From Mermis nigrescens (lineage: Eukaryota > Nematoda > Enoplea > Mermithida > Mermithidae), in the NCBI GenBank assembly GCA_036768485.1, contig JAVLUZ010000154.1:40048851-40112850 (forward strand): a stretch of DNA of 64,000 nt. The letters run 5' to 3'. The position numbers and the translations under genes are program-made. The notes under the pieces were generated by a model. That model had not been told where the DNA came from, did not search any database, and saw only the letters and a list, made by a program, of their open reading frames with translations. Positions 1 to 10,644 of this stretch are shown here, piece by piece. How positions within the stretch are numbered: the first letter of the stretch is position 1; every line of letters starts with the position of its first letter.

Positions 1-182
1 ATTGTGAGAATTATTTGCCATAAATTACCTTGAATTTGGCTGAAGATGACACTTTTACAGACAATATAGTAGAAAATTATTGAAAAGTACCTATTTTATG
101 ACCTTGTGTTGAAAAATGTAGGAAATTGTAGTTTTACCAACTATCTCAGCAAAGTTTACAAGAAATAAGACCATTTTATGTT

Positions 183-404
183 GTGTCCGCCCCCCTCACT
201 TTGGCAAATTGTAGCGCAACTTGCAATTATTCCATAATATGCGGCGGAACTGTACTATACAGTGGAAGTGGACTATGCAGCAGAAGTGATCTATGCGCTG
301 GAAATGAACTATGTGGCGGAAGTGACCTATGTGGTGGAAATGCACCCCAATCTTTTAAAGTTTATCCTATTAATGCTACTACAGTAGAAGAACAAAATGC
401 TTAA
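183..404 (+). CDS. Possible small Cys/Gly-rich repeat protein, unidentified
   Basis: A 73-codon open frame whose middle is built from a degenerate hexapeptide repeat of the type GGSDLC, produced by an 18-bp DNA repeat. There is no signal peptide, transmembrane segment or known domain. The repeat length is a multiple of three, so the frame may stay open simply because the DNA repeats. It lies upstream of a Polinton-like terminus. Coding status is doubtful. Confidence 0.2.
   Translation: MSAPLTLANCSATCNYSIICGGTVLYSGSGLCSRSDLCAGNELCGGSDLCGGNAPQSFKVYPINATTVEEQNA
242..343 (+). repeat. 18-bp tandem repeat, about 5.5 units
   Basis: Degenerate units of the form GGAAGTGNACTATGYGGC follow each other without spacers. 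Confidence 0.7.
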
Positions 405-836
405 AATTTAATTTTAGAGTGCAGAACATGAAAACCTAAACAATTTAATGACCAAACAATAAAATAATGCCATTTGTTTATAGAATTTCTGGATAGTAAT
501 GGCGAGGTTTGCTGGGAAACAAAGTAATTATCTTTGTATTCATCTTCCACTTTTAGCCCACTGATTTGGCTTTAAGGCACCACCAATTTCTGATGCTTTA
601 TTACCAAATGACATAGCCAAACAGCTTAAATTGTTTTAAAAATGAATATATAATACTTTTAGTCTAACAGTGAGCAAAACATAATATTGGTATATAAAAC
701 AAATTTTTATTGAATGACTATATCAATTTCTTTATCACATGAAAAGTGTTATAGTTAAATTATACTTGATATATTTAGCAAGTGAAACAGAATGGAATAT
801 ATTATAGTATATACTTTATAAAGAGTAATTGCAATG

Positions 837-1320
837 AGTACCGTGGGTCCCTGGTCCGCATTATTATAACATAGCCTGTGTTATAGCATAGGCGGAGGGG
901 TGTGGCTTGCGCCCTGCCAGGGCGTAATGCTTTAGCATAGGCTGTACTATAGCATAGGGAGGGGTCAGTTGTGCCAGACCTACCCGGGGAGGGGCCAGAA
1001 GAGGGGAATTCATGGGGGAAATTTTACGGTTAAAATTCCCTGGGAGAAAAATCGAAATGACTATAACTCAAGAACCAGCAGCCAGAACGTGCTCAAATTT
1101 CGAGAGTATGTTAGGTATACGTTAGGCATCATATGTACAAAATTTTAGTGCGCAATATACAGTATACCAGCTTTAGTTTACACTGTCCATTTTTTAGGAA
1201 GAAGAGCAAGAAGAAGAAAGGTGAGACCTGTTGCAATGGTTGGGCGCCTTGTCAGGGCGCAATGGGCTTAAGCCACTTGGTGGCAAACTATGTCCCAACC
1301 ATTTTTACTTTACACACATA
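837..1320 (+). mobile_element. Polinton-like terminal repeat region, family B
   Basis: It begins AGTACCGTGGGTCCCTGG, followed by TATAACATAGCC. The inner Polinton TIR has the same arrangement: AGT, then CCCTAG..GG, then TGCTATAACATA. The repeats TATAGCATAGG recur inside, along with a GCGCCCTG/CAGGGCG stem-loop. The stretch 850-1,190 is repeated directly at about 7,972-8,320. I see no matching inverted copy, so this is a single terminus or a decayed element. The candidate 6-bp target sequence GCAATG at 831-836 cannot be confirmed without the other end. Confidence 0.55.
907..927 (+). other. Terminal-repeat stem-loop
   Basis: GCGCCCTG pairs with CAGGGCG around a very short loop. It is one member of a set found in every Polinton-like terminal region of the window; a second copy is at 1,242-1,260. 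Confidence 0.5.
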
Positions 1321-1397
1321 GATATGTACTGGCTCGGATAATGGTTCCATATAGTAGAAGAACTACTGGGACATACATTATAAATATTAGCGTGTTA

Positions 1398-1739
1398 TTA
1401 GAATTGATTTTTAAGCACTATATAGTAAAGTATATGCTCATCAATTGATTGTTCATGAAAGTATGCATAATATTGTTTTGCTTGCTCGCTAAAATGTTGC
1501 CACAGATTAGCTAGAGTGGAAAAATCATGAACAGTGAAACATCGTTTGACAAGCTTGGAAAAATTGCTAAAAGCCTCAGCATCATTTTCGACTAATTTGT
1601 GTTTGTACTCAGCAGTTAGCTTAGACAAGAAGTATCTGCCTAAAGCCAAGATGGGTATGCTGTTCAGGCAAAGCAGGTGTAATAATAAATGATTACTAAT
1701 TTTTTGTCCTTGATCCATGTTTACTGTATAAAATTTCAA
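1398..1739 (-). CDS. Unidentified Polinton-associated ORF
   Basis: A 113-codon open frame with no recognised domain. It looks helical, with an aromatic-rich C-terminal half (QAKQYYAYFHEQ). A diverged copy of the C-terminal part lies at about 8,594-8,770, in the same position relative to the same terminal repeat. It therefore belongs to the repeated element and is not a chance frame. It is divergent from the TBP-like gene, with about 275 bp between the two starts. I cannot assign a function. Confidence 0.45.
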   Translation of the reverse strand: MKFYTVNMDQGQKISNHLLLHLLCLNSIPILALGRYFLSKLTAEYKHKLVENDAEAFSNFSKLVKRCFTVHDFSTLANLWQHFSEQAKQYYAYFHEQSIDEHILYYIVLKNQF

Positions 1740-1961
1740 GATAAGAATTCATATTTATAGCCCATATCAGAAATGCAATAAATTTAGGGTAAATTAAAAC
1801 ATATTATTCAATATTTCCTTTTCAATGTGCTTTGCCATTTGATTTTTGTAATTTTCTTTGCTGAGATAAACTCGGCTTTCCTGAATAACTATTTGTATAA
1901 TTTATCAGGCTAGGCACATATGGAACACGTCTGAACAAGACCTACAGGGGAGAGGGTTGCC

Positions 1962-1969
1962 TATATAAG
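1962..1969 (+). promoter_or_regulatory. TATA box of the TBP-like gene
   Basis: TATATAAG lies 45-52 nt upstream of the ATG at 2,014, which suits a transcription start near 1,992-1,998. Flanking GC-rich sequence (GGAGGGTGCAC) fits a core promoter. Confidence 0.55.
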
Positions 1970-2013
1970 GAGGGTGCACACTGCACACCCCAAAATTTTA
2001 TTCTGCCAAAAAA

Positions 2014-2560
2014 ATGAAGATCTGTAATTTGATTGCGTCTCTGAACTGCAAATGTCCTCTAGATTTGAATAAGATCATTTTAGAATGCAAGGAAATGGTT
2101 TAGCATATGCTAGACAAATTCCCTGGCCTCAGTTTCAGATTTCAGGACCCCAAAGCTACAATTCTTCTGTTTTGATCCGGCAAGCAAGTATGTACTGGCA
2201 TAAGTAATGAGGAGGACACCCGCCTTTTCTTCATCAAACAGATTGAAATTTTACAAAAATGCGGATTCAACACCAAATTCACTAAATTTTCTATCCACAA
2301 CTATGTAGCGACCAACGGAATGGGACATGCATTTAATCTGTGCAAAGTTTACAAGACATGTAAGGGAAAAACTGTTTTAACAAGCCTGAAAATTTTCCTG
2401 CCTTGAAATATAATGTTTCTTGCGTCACTGACCTAATTTTTCATCCTGGTAGGTATTGTATTACCTGACTCAAAATTTGAATGTGATCGATTCAGAGCTG
2501 ATCTTATTGATTGTGCTTTATTGGAAGGTTGTGTGCATTAATAATGAAAAATTATATTAT
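2014..2560 (+). pseudogene. TATA-binding protein (TBP)-like gene, broken
   Basis: Reading from the ATG at 2,014, the first TBP lobe is clear. A CNLIASLNCKCPLDL segment (compare S/T-x-N-x-x-C-x-L-D-L of TBP) is followed by FRFQDPKATILLF, a stop, then SGKQVCTGISNEEDTRLF. This matches the TBP signature R-x-x-x-P-x-T-x-L-x-F-x-S-G-K-x-V-C-T-G-x-x-S-E-E. A second lobe follows after a frame change near 2,396, with PALKYNV and LIFHPGRYCIT. In-frame stops fall at about 2,104 and 2,177, so this copy is dead. TBP binds the TATA element and nucleates preinitiation complexes; giant DNA viruses and WSSV encode divergent relatives. The DNA-contacting Phe positions are only partly conserved. It sits inside a Polinton-like element, so a mobile TBP gene is likelier than a host processed copy, but a diverged host pseudogene is not excluded. 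Confidence 0.75.
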
Positions 2561-2713
2561 AGACTCATTATTATGCGTCCTCATTTGATAATTTTAGAAA
2601 CGTCTATTTATTCAGCAGAACAATTAGCCCTGAAAATATTAAAATTCAAATGATCCATAGATTTTTATTCAGTGGAAGCTACACAAACCAAAGGGGTATA
2701 AGGCCTTGCTTAT

Positions 2714-3432
2714 TCAAAATTTTTGTTCAAAACATGCAAGAAATTGCTTAAAAACACGGATATTACAAATTTGAAAGCGTTTTTTGCCAAACATATGGTT
2801 AGGATTGGCCATGCCCCCAAACTTATGAATGAAACCTAAATAAAAATTGACAAGCAATTGGCTCAAACACCACATGTTGCTAAGGAACATTACATGAATG
2901 CGGAAGAGATGGAAAAATATTTCAAAGAAAGCGGCATTATACTGCTGCATGATTAATGTGATTATTGCATCTCGTGAAATGTTGTAAAATTTCTTTTTAA
3001 TAAATTGGAATAAGTAAAGTAAAGTCAAAATAACCAAAAGTGATATACAGCTTAGAATTTCATTTAAAATTATGGTAAGCTCCTGTTGAAGTCTGCACTT
3101 GATATTGGTTTCCAAACACCTCCCCTCAATTTTAGTAGTACCATTAAAATGCTCATCAATTTTCAAGCAGTTCTTGCAAAATGGGCTAAATTTCATTAAA
3201 TTGAGATGGGGTATTTCTCAGCAAAGTTTTTCCAATTGAGAACTTGAAATTCACAACTGTTTCTAAATAGGACTGATCTGACATTTCTGGGTAAATCAGC
3301 CAATTCATGCAAGTTTTTGCACACAATCTTGGTGCGGTTTCCATATTCCAGGCATTTTTGAGCAGCTGAAAAAGTAAGGAGCAAAAGTAGTACTGAACTC
3401 ATTCTGATCTTATCTTCGGAAAAATTATACAT
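2714..3432 (-). pseudogene. Small secreted or type I membrane protein, frameshifted
   Basis: Two overlapping frames read as one gene. The upstream part (3,432-3,196) has a hydrophobic signal peptide (SSVLLLLLTFSAA). It continues with a short Cys-containing ectodomain that includes ELADLPRNVRSVLF, resembling the N-terminal cap of leucine-rich-repeat proteins. The downstream part (from about 3,196) has CKNCLKID, then one strong transmembrane helix (CISLLVILTLLYLFQF) followed by a basic KKK stop-transfer. The frame breaks at about 3,200. It is convergent with the TBP-like gene. I infer a membrane-anchored protein carried by the element; its exact function is unknown. Confidence 0.45.
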
Positions 3433-3434
3433 AA

Positions 3435-4395
3435 ATGCCTATTGAATGTACATAACTACTTAAATAATTATATTTATACAGAGTAATTCAAATATACTAG
3501 ACTGATTCTGTAAACACAATGAGAGTCATGATCACTGTAACATAGTCATCAGTCATCACCAGAATAATGAAAAATACGTTAATTGCTTACACGTATAATG
3601 TCATGGTAATAAGAAGTAAAAAATAGACATGTACATGATTGCATGAGATTAAAGACAGACAGTATATACTGTGGGTGATCGAATTGGAATGCATGTGTAA
3701 AATCAATGACAACAACAGGTGGGTGACATAAGACATGTAAAGTGCCAAAATGAGGAATTAAACAAATGAGGTAAATATTCCAACCACCGTTTTAGCGATT
3801 TAGTTGACATTATGGACCAGACCCAAAAATTTTTCCCTTTTTCAACCCTTTTCCCACTTTTTTGGGAGGTCCAAAACTGTCAAAAATATGGCGCCTGTGT
3901 TGAAAAACTGATGTTTTTTAGGCAGAAAATCTTAAGTTAAACATGTATAGCCGTGTTTAATGTATGTTTTGTAAAAAAAATTTGCGCTCAACTAAAAAAA
4001 TATCACAATCAGAATACATCCTATTTGTTTTGAATTTTGAATTTCCTACATTCAATAAAGCATTTTAGTCAGTTATGAAGTTGCTTTTGATGATAAAAAC
4101 TCCATAATTTATTAATATGGCGCAAAGTGCCAGAAAATTCTTTCAATTTTTTTTGTTTAAACGGCATTTTTGCATTATAAACATAGTAAGACATGAATAG
4201 CACAAGTATTAAAAAATTAAATCAATTTGGCGCGTAGTGTGGAAAAATTATGATATTTTAGGTTCTAAAACGAATTTTAGCAGTACAAATTTTTCCACAA
4301 ATGCCAATGAAGCCAAAATTTTGATAGAAAATAGACCAAAAAATGGAAAAATTGATGATTTGAACATGCTTAGACATACACTTTAAATCTTGTAG
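3435..4395. other. AT-rich intergenic DNA
   Basis: I see no gene or recognisable repeat. Confidence 0.4.
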
Positions 4396-4396
4396 C

Positions 4397-4600
4397 CTAA
4401 ATAATTTGCAGCCATTCTGGTAATTGTTGTTCTCCTAAAGTGCGCAAATTGGTACCCGGAATCTGCCGACCTGCATCATCATAACCATCAGCATTATGCC
4501 AGCATGCTTGCTCACATATTCTTAGTTCTGTATCCCACAGTTTATCCATTTGCTTTTCGGGTAACTTCTTATTTGAACTGCGCTCATATTGATTTGAACA
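4397..4600 (-). CDS. Possible terminal exon, unidentified
   Basis: A 67-codon frame ends in TAG and reads like protein, including KKLPEKQMDKLWDTELR and QLPEWLQII. A stop lies immediately upstream, so it would have to be spliced in; GAGCGCAG near 4,578 is a candidate acceptor. The PEKQMDKLWD stretch faintly recalls the C-terminal helix of short-chain dehydrogenases, but this is too weak for a call. Confidence 0.25.
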   Translation of the reverse strand, partial: CSNQYERSSNKKLPEKQMDKLWDTELRICEQACWHNADGYDDAGRQIPGTNLRTLGEQQLPEWLQII

Positions 4601-4604
4601 TTAA

Positions 4605-6785
4605 AAATCCTATTCAAAACTCATCTCAAAGTGGGCGTGGCCAAAATTGTGTTGTCCAGCATATCTGAATTATGATTGGATGAGCATTGTGTGCCATGCT
4701 GCAACGATATAGTGTGCATGGGAGCGAGCTACATATCACATTGGCATGGCTTTGCTTTATAGGTACCTACATGTACCTCCTTATAAGTACATACATATGA
4801 GCGTAATTGTGCATGAACGCTGAATGATCTATGAAATGCACAGCATCTCCTATTTTGCTGATAAAATACCACCTTTCGGGCATCAAAACAAAATTTCTGG
4901 AAATGAACATACAATGAAACTTAAAACTATTCATATTACCTGCATGTAATTTCGTATTATTGCAGTGATCTCAATAACTGTGCTAGGTAGATGATTAAAA
5001 TTAGGCCCATTTTTACATGACTCTTAAAGGATGAGAAATGAAAATTTTAAAATTAATATTACCGCATTCTTACATTATTCATTATTTCATTCTAACAAAT
5101 TTATCATTTCTACATTTCTAAACAATTTTTGTTTGTACGGTGCATTGCATAGTAATATTCAAAGCGTGAAATCAATTTGTTTGAAAATTGAGGCCTTTTG
5201 GGTGATGAAATCACATTTTATGAGATTTTCAACAATTACAAAACTAGCTGCTTTTTTAAAACAATTAATATGTAAGTATACCTACTGCAGTGCATTTTCA
5301 AGAACCAAAAGAATTCAGTTTAATCTACAGAAGATATTAAATTGCGTCTCCTTAGTAATATTTTTTGTCTGGGCGCAGAACACGCGTGCAGAACATTAAT
5401 TGTATGCGTGCAGAATGAACAGGCTGCATGTATGTACGTTTGTCACTTTAATTTTATTGATCTAAACTTTGGCTCCAATTTTTCTTATCCTACTTTTTTC
5501 TGCCCAAGCTGCGCAATAAAAGGCGCATAGTGCGCAGCTTGTATGAAACCACATTCAGCCTGATTGTCAGACTGCATAAATTATGTAGATGAAGGCCAGT
5601 CTGTTGCTGTACGCTTATTGTGTGTTTTAGATGCAATACGTACAACGTACTTTTGTTACGTAGTTACCTACAAACTTCTATATACCCACGTTAGTTCATG
5701 ACCAACAAAAATGCAATCGCTCTGATGAGTGCGGTCTGGATGAGGGCTGAGTCAAATATAACTAAAGAAGTTTTTCCAAGCCGGCAAAGCAACAGATTTG
5801 AAAATTTTATCTGAATGATTTCATCTTTCTGTCGTATGCACTGTGCATAAAGCACAAAAAATACATTATACATTTAGTTGGAAGATTGTGTTGGGCTCGA
5901 TCTTAATTTGCAAATAAGCTAAAGAAAGATATCTAGCAGAAATTTCAATTTTATCGCAATTTAAAATAAACTTAAAAATTTTTTATCTTCTTTTGGTCTT
6001 CTGCATTTTAATAAGAATGTGGCATTAATCACAGAATATTCAGCAAATTCTTGACCATAGGTTATTTGGACTCAAAAATTGTATTAAAATCCATCTTAAT
6101 TCACAAAATGACTGACCTCATAATCATTAAAACAGATACCTACATAAATTACAACTGCGACCCTAAGCAATTAATTAAAGAACAAAATTTATCATAAAGG
6201 CTTTCTGTTCGAAAATTATCAATTTTATTTTTTTGCTTGGAAAAAGGTAGTCGAGCTTATTGTTATGTTTCTTTGCTTCCATTTTAAAATAAGCAAGCGT
6301 TCCTTTAATTGTTACAAAAAGGTAGTTACTCTACAAGCACCCTTTTGTTTATTTCTTAGATACATACTCTTATTTTGCAACAAGGCGTTAATTTGGCACC
6401 AGTTGCTTGAAATCTAGCTTCTTAAAGTTGAGCACAATTAGTAATTAAGTAATTGCAGGTTGATTACTTAAAATTAATATTCCCATTGCTAAAAAAGCAC
6501 TTCCTTGCCAAAATTCAAAAATTAATAATTTGCTAATTACCCAAAAGCAATACCTTGCCAAAATTTAAAAATCAATTAGTCGTTGATGCGCTAAGACTAA
6601 TTCATGACTAAATCAGCTTAATTTATTATTATGATTGCTTCATAATTTAATAATTCAATTGGATCAATTAATATCAATTAACTTAATTCAGTACTGGTTG
6701 TTTCATAATTAAGAAATATAATAACAGAACTCTGCCATGGGCAATTTCTTCAATCTATGTCTTGCATCGCCACGCCATTGCCAAA

Positions 6786-6787
<2 letters not shown>
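4605..6787. other. AT-rich sequence without recognised genes
   Basis: Short open frames here have no domains, and their composition matches the background. Confidence 0.4.

Positions 6788-6842
<55 letters not shown>
6788..6842 (+). repeat. (GT)n microsatellite
   Basis: About 27 uninterrupted GT dinucleotides. Confidence 0.95.
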
Positions 6843-6845
<3 letters not shown>

Positions 6846-7971
6846 CTATTCATCACGCTGTGCACTAAGGCAATACACATAAGTATACTTATGCAACAGA
6901 CATATATGCGTAGGTAGGTACGGCAGTCATGCGCTCCTTGCATGGGTTATTATACTACGCCTACTTACTGCTACAGTAGGCCAATCTGGCTGAAAACGAT
7001 ACATTTTTCCGATATTTTTAAAATATGACGGGACTTATTTCCAGTTTAAATTATTGGATTTGGTACTATCAGATAGGAAATTGTCCGTACTATAATAGAC
7101 TGGAAACCCAAATTGAAATACGATGAAGCAATCCAAAGTTAGAGCGGTTCTAAGAAACCAAGCCTTCTTAGTGCCTATCTTATAACGTGCTCTTAATTTC
7201 GAAGTTTGCCAACTTTGAAGGGAAAATGACGGAGGTTTTTGGGCCCTTAGATATACATATAATACATATTCTGATGCAGAATACACGTTTAGATTTTGAT
7301 TCTGGACACCCAAACTTCATAGCATGTAAGCTTCCAATGCAAGGCGCGAAAAACGGAGGAAAATGCACGTTTTTTGCCTAAAATCAGCCAAAACGCCTGG
7401 GCTGCAAAAGTCGTTTTTTAACGTTCGAATCAATGTGTTTGATAGGTTGATGCGTGGGATTTGAGTGCATTCTCAATAAATTTTATTCTATAACTTCACC
7501 TGTACTTACAAGTACATAGTTTAACGGTTCAATACTCTATTTTAAACTTAGCTTTTATCTAAGTATTGTTCTATCACATACCATAATTTTGTCCATGACT
7601 GCTGACAAAGAATCTAGTGGCGGATCAAAATTTTTGCTGAATTTTCTGGCTCAAAATCCGTCTGTGCCTATGATTTAAAAGACATGATCAGATAATTTTT
7701 ATTAAATTTTGGCATCATTATTTTTGTTAAGGAAAATTTTTGGCAATGTGATATAAGTCAATATTTTTGTTCAATCCATATTTTATGGAAGTTTACTTTT
7801 ATTTCCTGCTTTTTTTACATACAAAATTCAATGAGCCTGCTGAAATATCTACTTAATTACAATGATTTTTAAATCGAATTTGTCTATTACTAAGAAAGAA
7901 ATGAATGAAAGCATTTTGAATAAAATAGCCAACACATTCCTTTGAATCAAAAAAGAAATATTATTCTGTTT

Positions 7972-8340
7972 CCCTAGGTAGCAATGCTATAACATAGCTT
8001 GTGCTTAAGCATAGGCGAAGTGAGCTCAGAATCTGCACCCTGGCTTTCTCAGGGCGCAATGCTGTAGCATAGGCTGTGTTGTGACATAGGTGCCTGCCAG
8101 GTGAGGGGCGCGCATCAGCCCAGGGTCAGGGAGGGAGAAGTGCCATGAGGGAAATTTCCATAGAGGGAAATTTCCCTGGGGAAAAACTTGAAATAAATAT
8201 AACTCAAGAACCAGCAGTCGGATCAGGCTAAAATTTTCAAAGTATGTGAAGTATATGCTAGGTATGGTATATACAAAATTTTAGCGCGTAGCCTACAGTA
8301 TCTCAAATTTAGTTTACACTTTCTCATATAGTACTATAAC
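7972..8340 (+). repeat. Second copy of the family-B Polinton-like terminal region
   Basis: Parallel in order and orientation to 850-1,190: TGCTATAACATAG, TATAGCATAGG-type repeats, a CCCTGG..CAGGGCGC hairpin, then an AACTCAAGAACCAGCAG block and a TTTACAAAATTTTAG-like block. The outermost terminal bases are missing, so it is truncated. Confidence 0.65.
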
Positions 8341-8593
8341 TTTTGAAATAGAAGGCGGATTGGATCGAAATTTTAAGGGTAGAATAAATATCCTATTTGC
8401 AAACTATCACAAGAGTTTTGTGGAAATATCTACAGTATATCAATTTTTTGTTTACAATGCTTGATTTTTAACAATTTTAAGGATCAATTGTGTGCACACG
8501 CTTAGGCAAGGGTCCAGAGTCAGATAGGGGACACTACCGTCACTTTACACTGTATGATTTTTGCTGATATACGTCAAACACACATTTAATTTG

Positions 8594-8770
8594 TAAGCAT
8601 TATACGGCACAGTATATGCTCATTGATTGATCATTCGTGAAAGTATGCATAATATTCTTTTGATTTGCTTGCTGAAATGTTGTCACAGATTAGCTAGGGT
8701 AGGCAAATCACAAAAAGTAAAACATTGTTTGACAAGTTTGGAAAAATTGCTGAAAACCACAGTAGTATAA
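8594..8770 (-). pseudogene. Diverged copy of the 1,398-1,739 ORF
   Basis: Nucleotide similarity runs from the stop-proximal part (GCACAGTATATGCTCAT) to GACAAGTTTGGAAAAATTGC, the same order as 1,422-1,570. The frame is broken. Together with the repeat just upstream it shows that ORF and terminus travel together. Confidence 0.5.
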
Positions 8771-8883
8771 GCTGTGACCCTAGGGTGCATCACAAAGTAT
8801 ATATGGCTATATTTTGTGTTATAGGCCCTGCCCGCTCAATTGCAGAGAAGCAGCCTCTCCTGTGTTTTTGCATAGGCGGAGGA

Positions 8884-8922
8884 GCGCCCTGCTTGCGTCC
8901 TGGCTTTTCTCTCAGGGCGCAA
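8884..8922 (+). other. Terminal-repeat stem-loop
   Basis: GCGCCCTG pairs with CAGGGCGC across a 23-nt loop. Confidence 0.45.
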
Positions 8923-9590
8923 TGATGAGGGATGGGGGACAGGGAAGCCAAGGAATGAAATACCTATGTACTACAAATAGGAAGAAGAATGATGGCTGTC
9001 CACTGCTAATAAAGAGACAAGTAATATTGCACATTGGCAAAGCAACATAGACTGAAACACAATGAATATAATACAGAGCATTGGCAGTCAATTTATAATA
9101 AGCAAATTGGCAGCCTGTTTGGAATTTATAATAAGCGCATTTGCAAAGCAACAATAGCATTAAATTGATAATTCTGAGGCGTATACTCAATATAGGAAAA
9201 AGAATGGTGGCTGCCTACTGCTGATGAACAGACAAGTAATATCGCGCATTGGCAAAGCATTTTTATGATTGACGCATTTTGTTGACTGGCAAAGCAATAG
9301 CATTAAATTGACAATGCTTGTGCCAGGATGGATGGATTTTGCCCAAATTCTTTTTGAACGCATCCAGCCCAGGGGTAGTCACTAGCACTACTTGGCTCAC
9401 TATATAGCACGGTCTGCCAGGATTATCCATTTTGAGTGCATGTGATGAAATATTTATTGATAGTCTAGATCCACGGTCTACTGCATGTTAATCATTCAAG
9501 CGGTAATTTTCAAGCCGTTTTATACTTTCGGTCTTGCAAAATCTATAAATACTAATAATTCTTTCATCAATGTAAATCTTCAAAAATGGT
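8890..9590 (+). repeat. Direct repeat, copy A
   Basis: About 700 bp, largely repeated at 9,620-10,282. It contains short internal repeats (AATTTATAATAAGCGCATTGG type) and a GCCAGGATGGATGGATTTTG block. A core-promoter-like CTATAAATA at about 9,541 ends it, just before a sequence equivalent to the gene start in copy B. The copy-A gene itself is missing. Confidence 0.75.
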
Positions 9591-9593
9591 AGC

Positions 9594-9682
9594 TTGCACT
9601 TCCTCCCCATGCCTCATCATTGCGCCCTGGCTTTTATCTCAGGGCGCAATGATGAGGCATGGGGGCAGGGAAGTGCAAGCCA
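9594..9682 (+). other. Long hairpin with ~36-nt arms
   Basis: TTGCACTTCCTCCCCATGCC and continuing bases are nearly perfectly complementary to the sequence ending at about 9,682, around a ~10-nt loop. The GCGCCCTG/CAGGGCGC motif is at the loop-proximal end. It sits exactly at the junction of direct repeats A and B. Confidence 0.7.
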
Positions 9683-10282
9683 ACGAATGAACATGTGCTA
9701 TTGTGATATTGGCGAAGCAGCATAGACTGAAACATGATGAATATAATAAGCGCATTGGCAGTTAATTTATAATAAGCGCATTGGCAGCATGTTTGAAATT
9801 TATAATAAGCACATTGGCGAAGCAACAATGGCATTAGATTGATAATTCTGAGGCACATACATATAGGAAAAATAATGGTGGCTGCCCACTGCTAATGAAC
9901 AGACAAGTAATATCGCGCATTGGCAAAGCATTTTTTATGATTGACATACATATTTTGTTGAGTGGAGAGGCAATAGCATCAAATTGATAATTCTTGCGCC
10001 AGGATGGATGGATTTTGCCCAAAATTTTTTTCAAATGCATCCAGCCCAGGGGGCTGGCCTCAGAAGGGGGTGTCACTAGTGCTACTTGGCCCACTATATA
10101 GCATGGTCTGCCAGGATTGTCCAATTTAAGTGCATGTGATGAAATATTTATTTATAGTCTAGGTCCACGGTCTACTGCATCTTAATCATTCAAGGGGTAA
10201 TTTCCAAGCCGTTTTATACTTTTGGTCTCACAAAACCTATATATACTAATAATTCTTTCATCAATTTAAATCTTCAAAAATG
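9620..10282 (+). repeat. Direct repeat, copy B, leading into the CxxC gene
   Basis: Offset from copy A by about 675-730 bp, with small indels. It carries the TATA-like CTATATATA at about 10,238, 40 nt before the ATG at 10,279. Copy B is the one that retains a downstream gene. Confidence 0.75.
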
Positions 10283-10603
10283 GAGGAAAATATTGAATTG
10301 AGAAAACATTCTTTTACAGATGAGGAAAAGTAACCTTATGGATGGACAATACGGACGCCTATTGAGTTATGTGGGAGAAATTTGGAGCATCCCATGTACC
10401 CTCTCATGATACATTTATGTCATTTATGTCAAAAAATTGTCTGAAAAAGACGTTTTTGAAACAAATTCAGGAAAATGGTATTTTAATGTTCAAATGTGTC
10501 AAAGATGTGTGTGAATATAATTGGGCATCCCAGGAGGCTGGGAACATGGTGATTAAAAAATATATCGCTCAACAGGTTGAAGAAGCAAAAAATGGCTTGT
10601 AAA
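10279..10603 (+). pseudogene. Small CxxC (zinc-ribbon-like) Polinton protein, broken
   Basis: Starts MEENIELRK. After a stop it continues PYGWTIRTPIELCGRNLEHP and then LCHLCQK, with a second CxxC-like segment and SQEAGNMVIKKYIAQQVEE in a shifted frame. The same protein order is seen at 56,690-56,999 in the outer Polinton (EEPYGRSIKPPVQLCSRNLE, LCYFCQK, MCPRCCK, TQEAGN). Two CxxC pairs about 25-30 residues apart suggest a zinc ribbon. Both copies have a TATA-like box about 40-45 nt upstream of the ATG. The function is unknown; a small DNA-binding or regulatory protein is a guess. This copy has at least two stops and one frameshift. Confidence 0.55.
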
Positions 10604-10644
10604 GTTATAAATATGAGCAACATCTGACAAAAATTATCTACAAA

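Noticed and set aside
6755..6943. ORF with a His-Thr repeat
   Set aside because: Direct translation of the (GT)n microsatellite.
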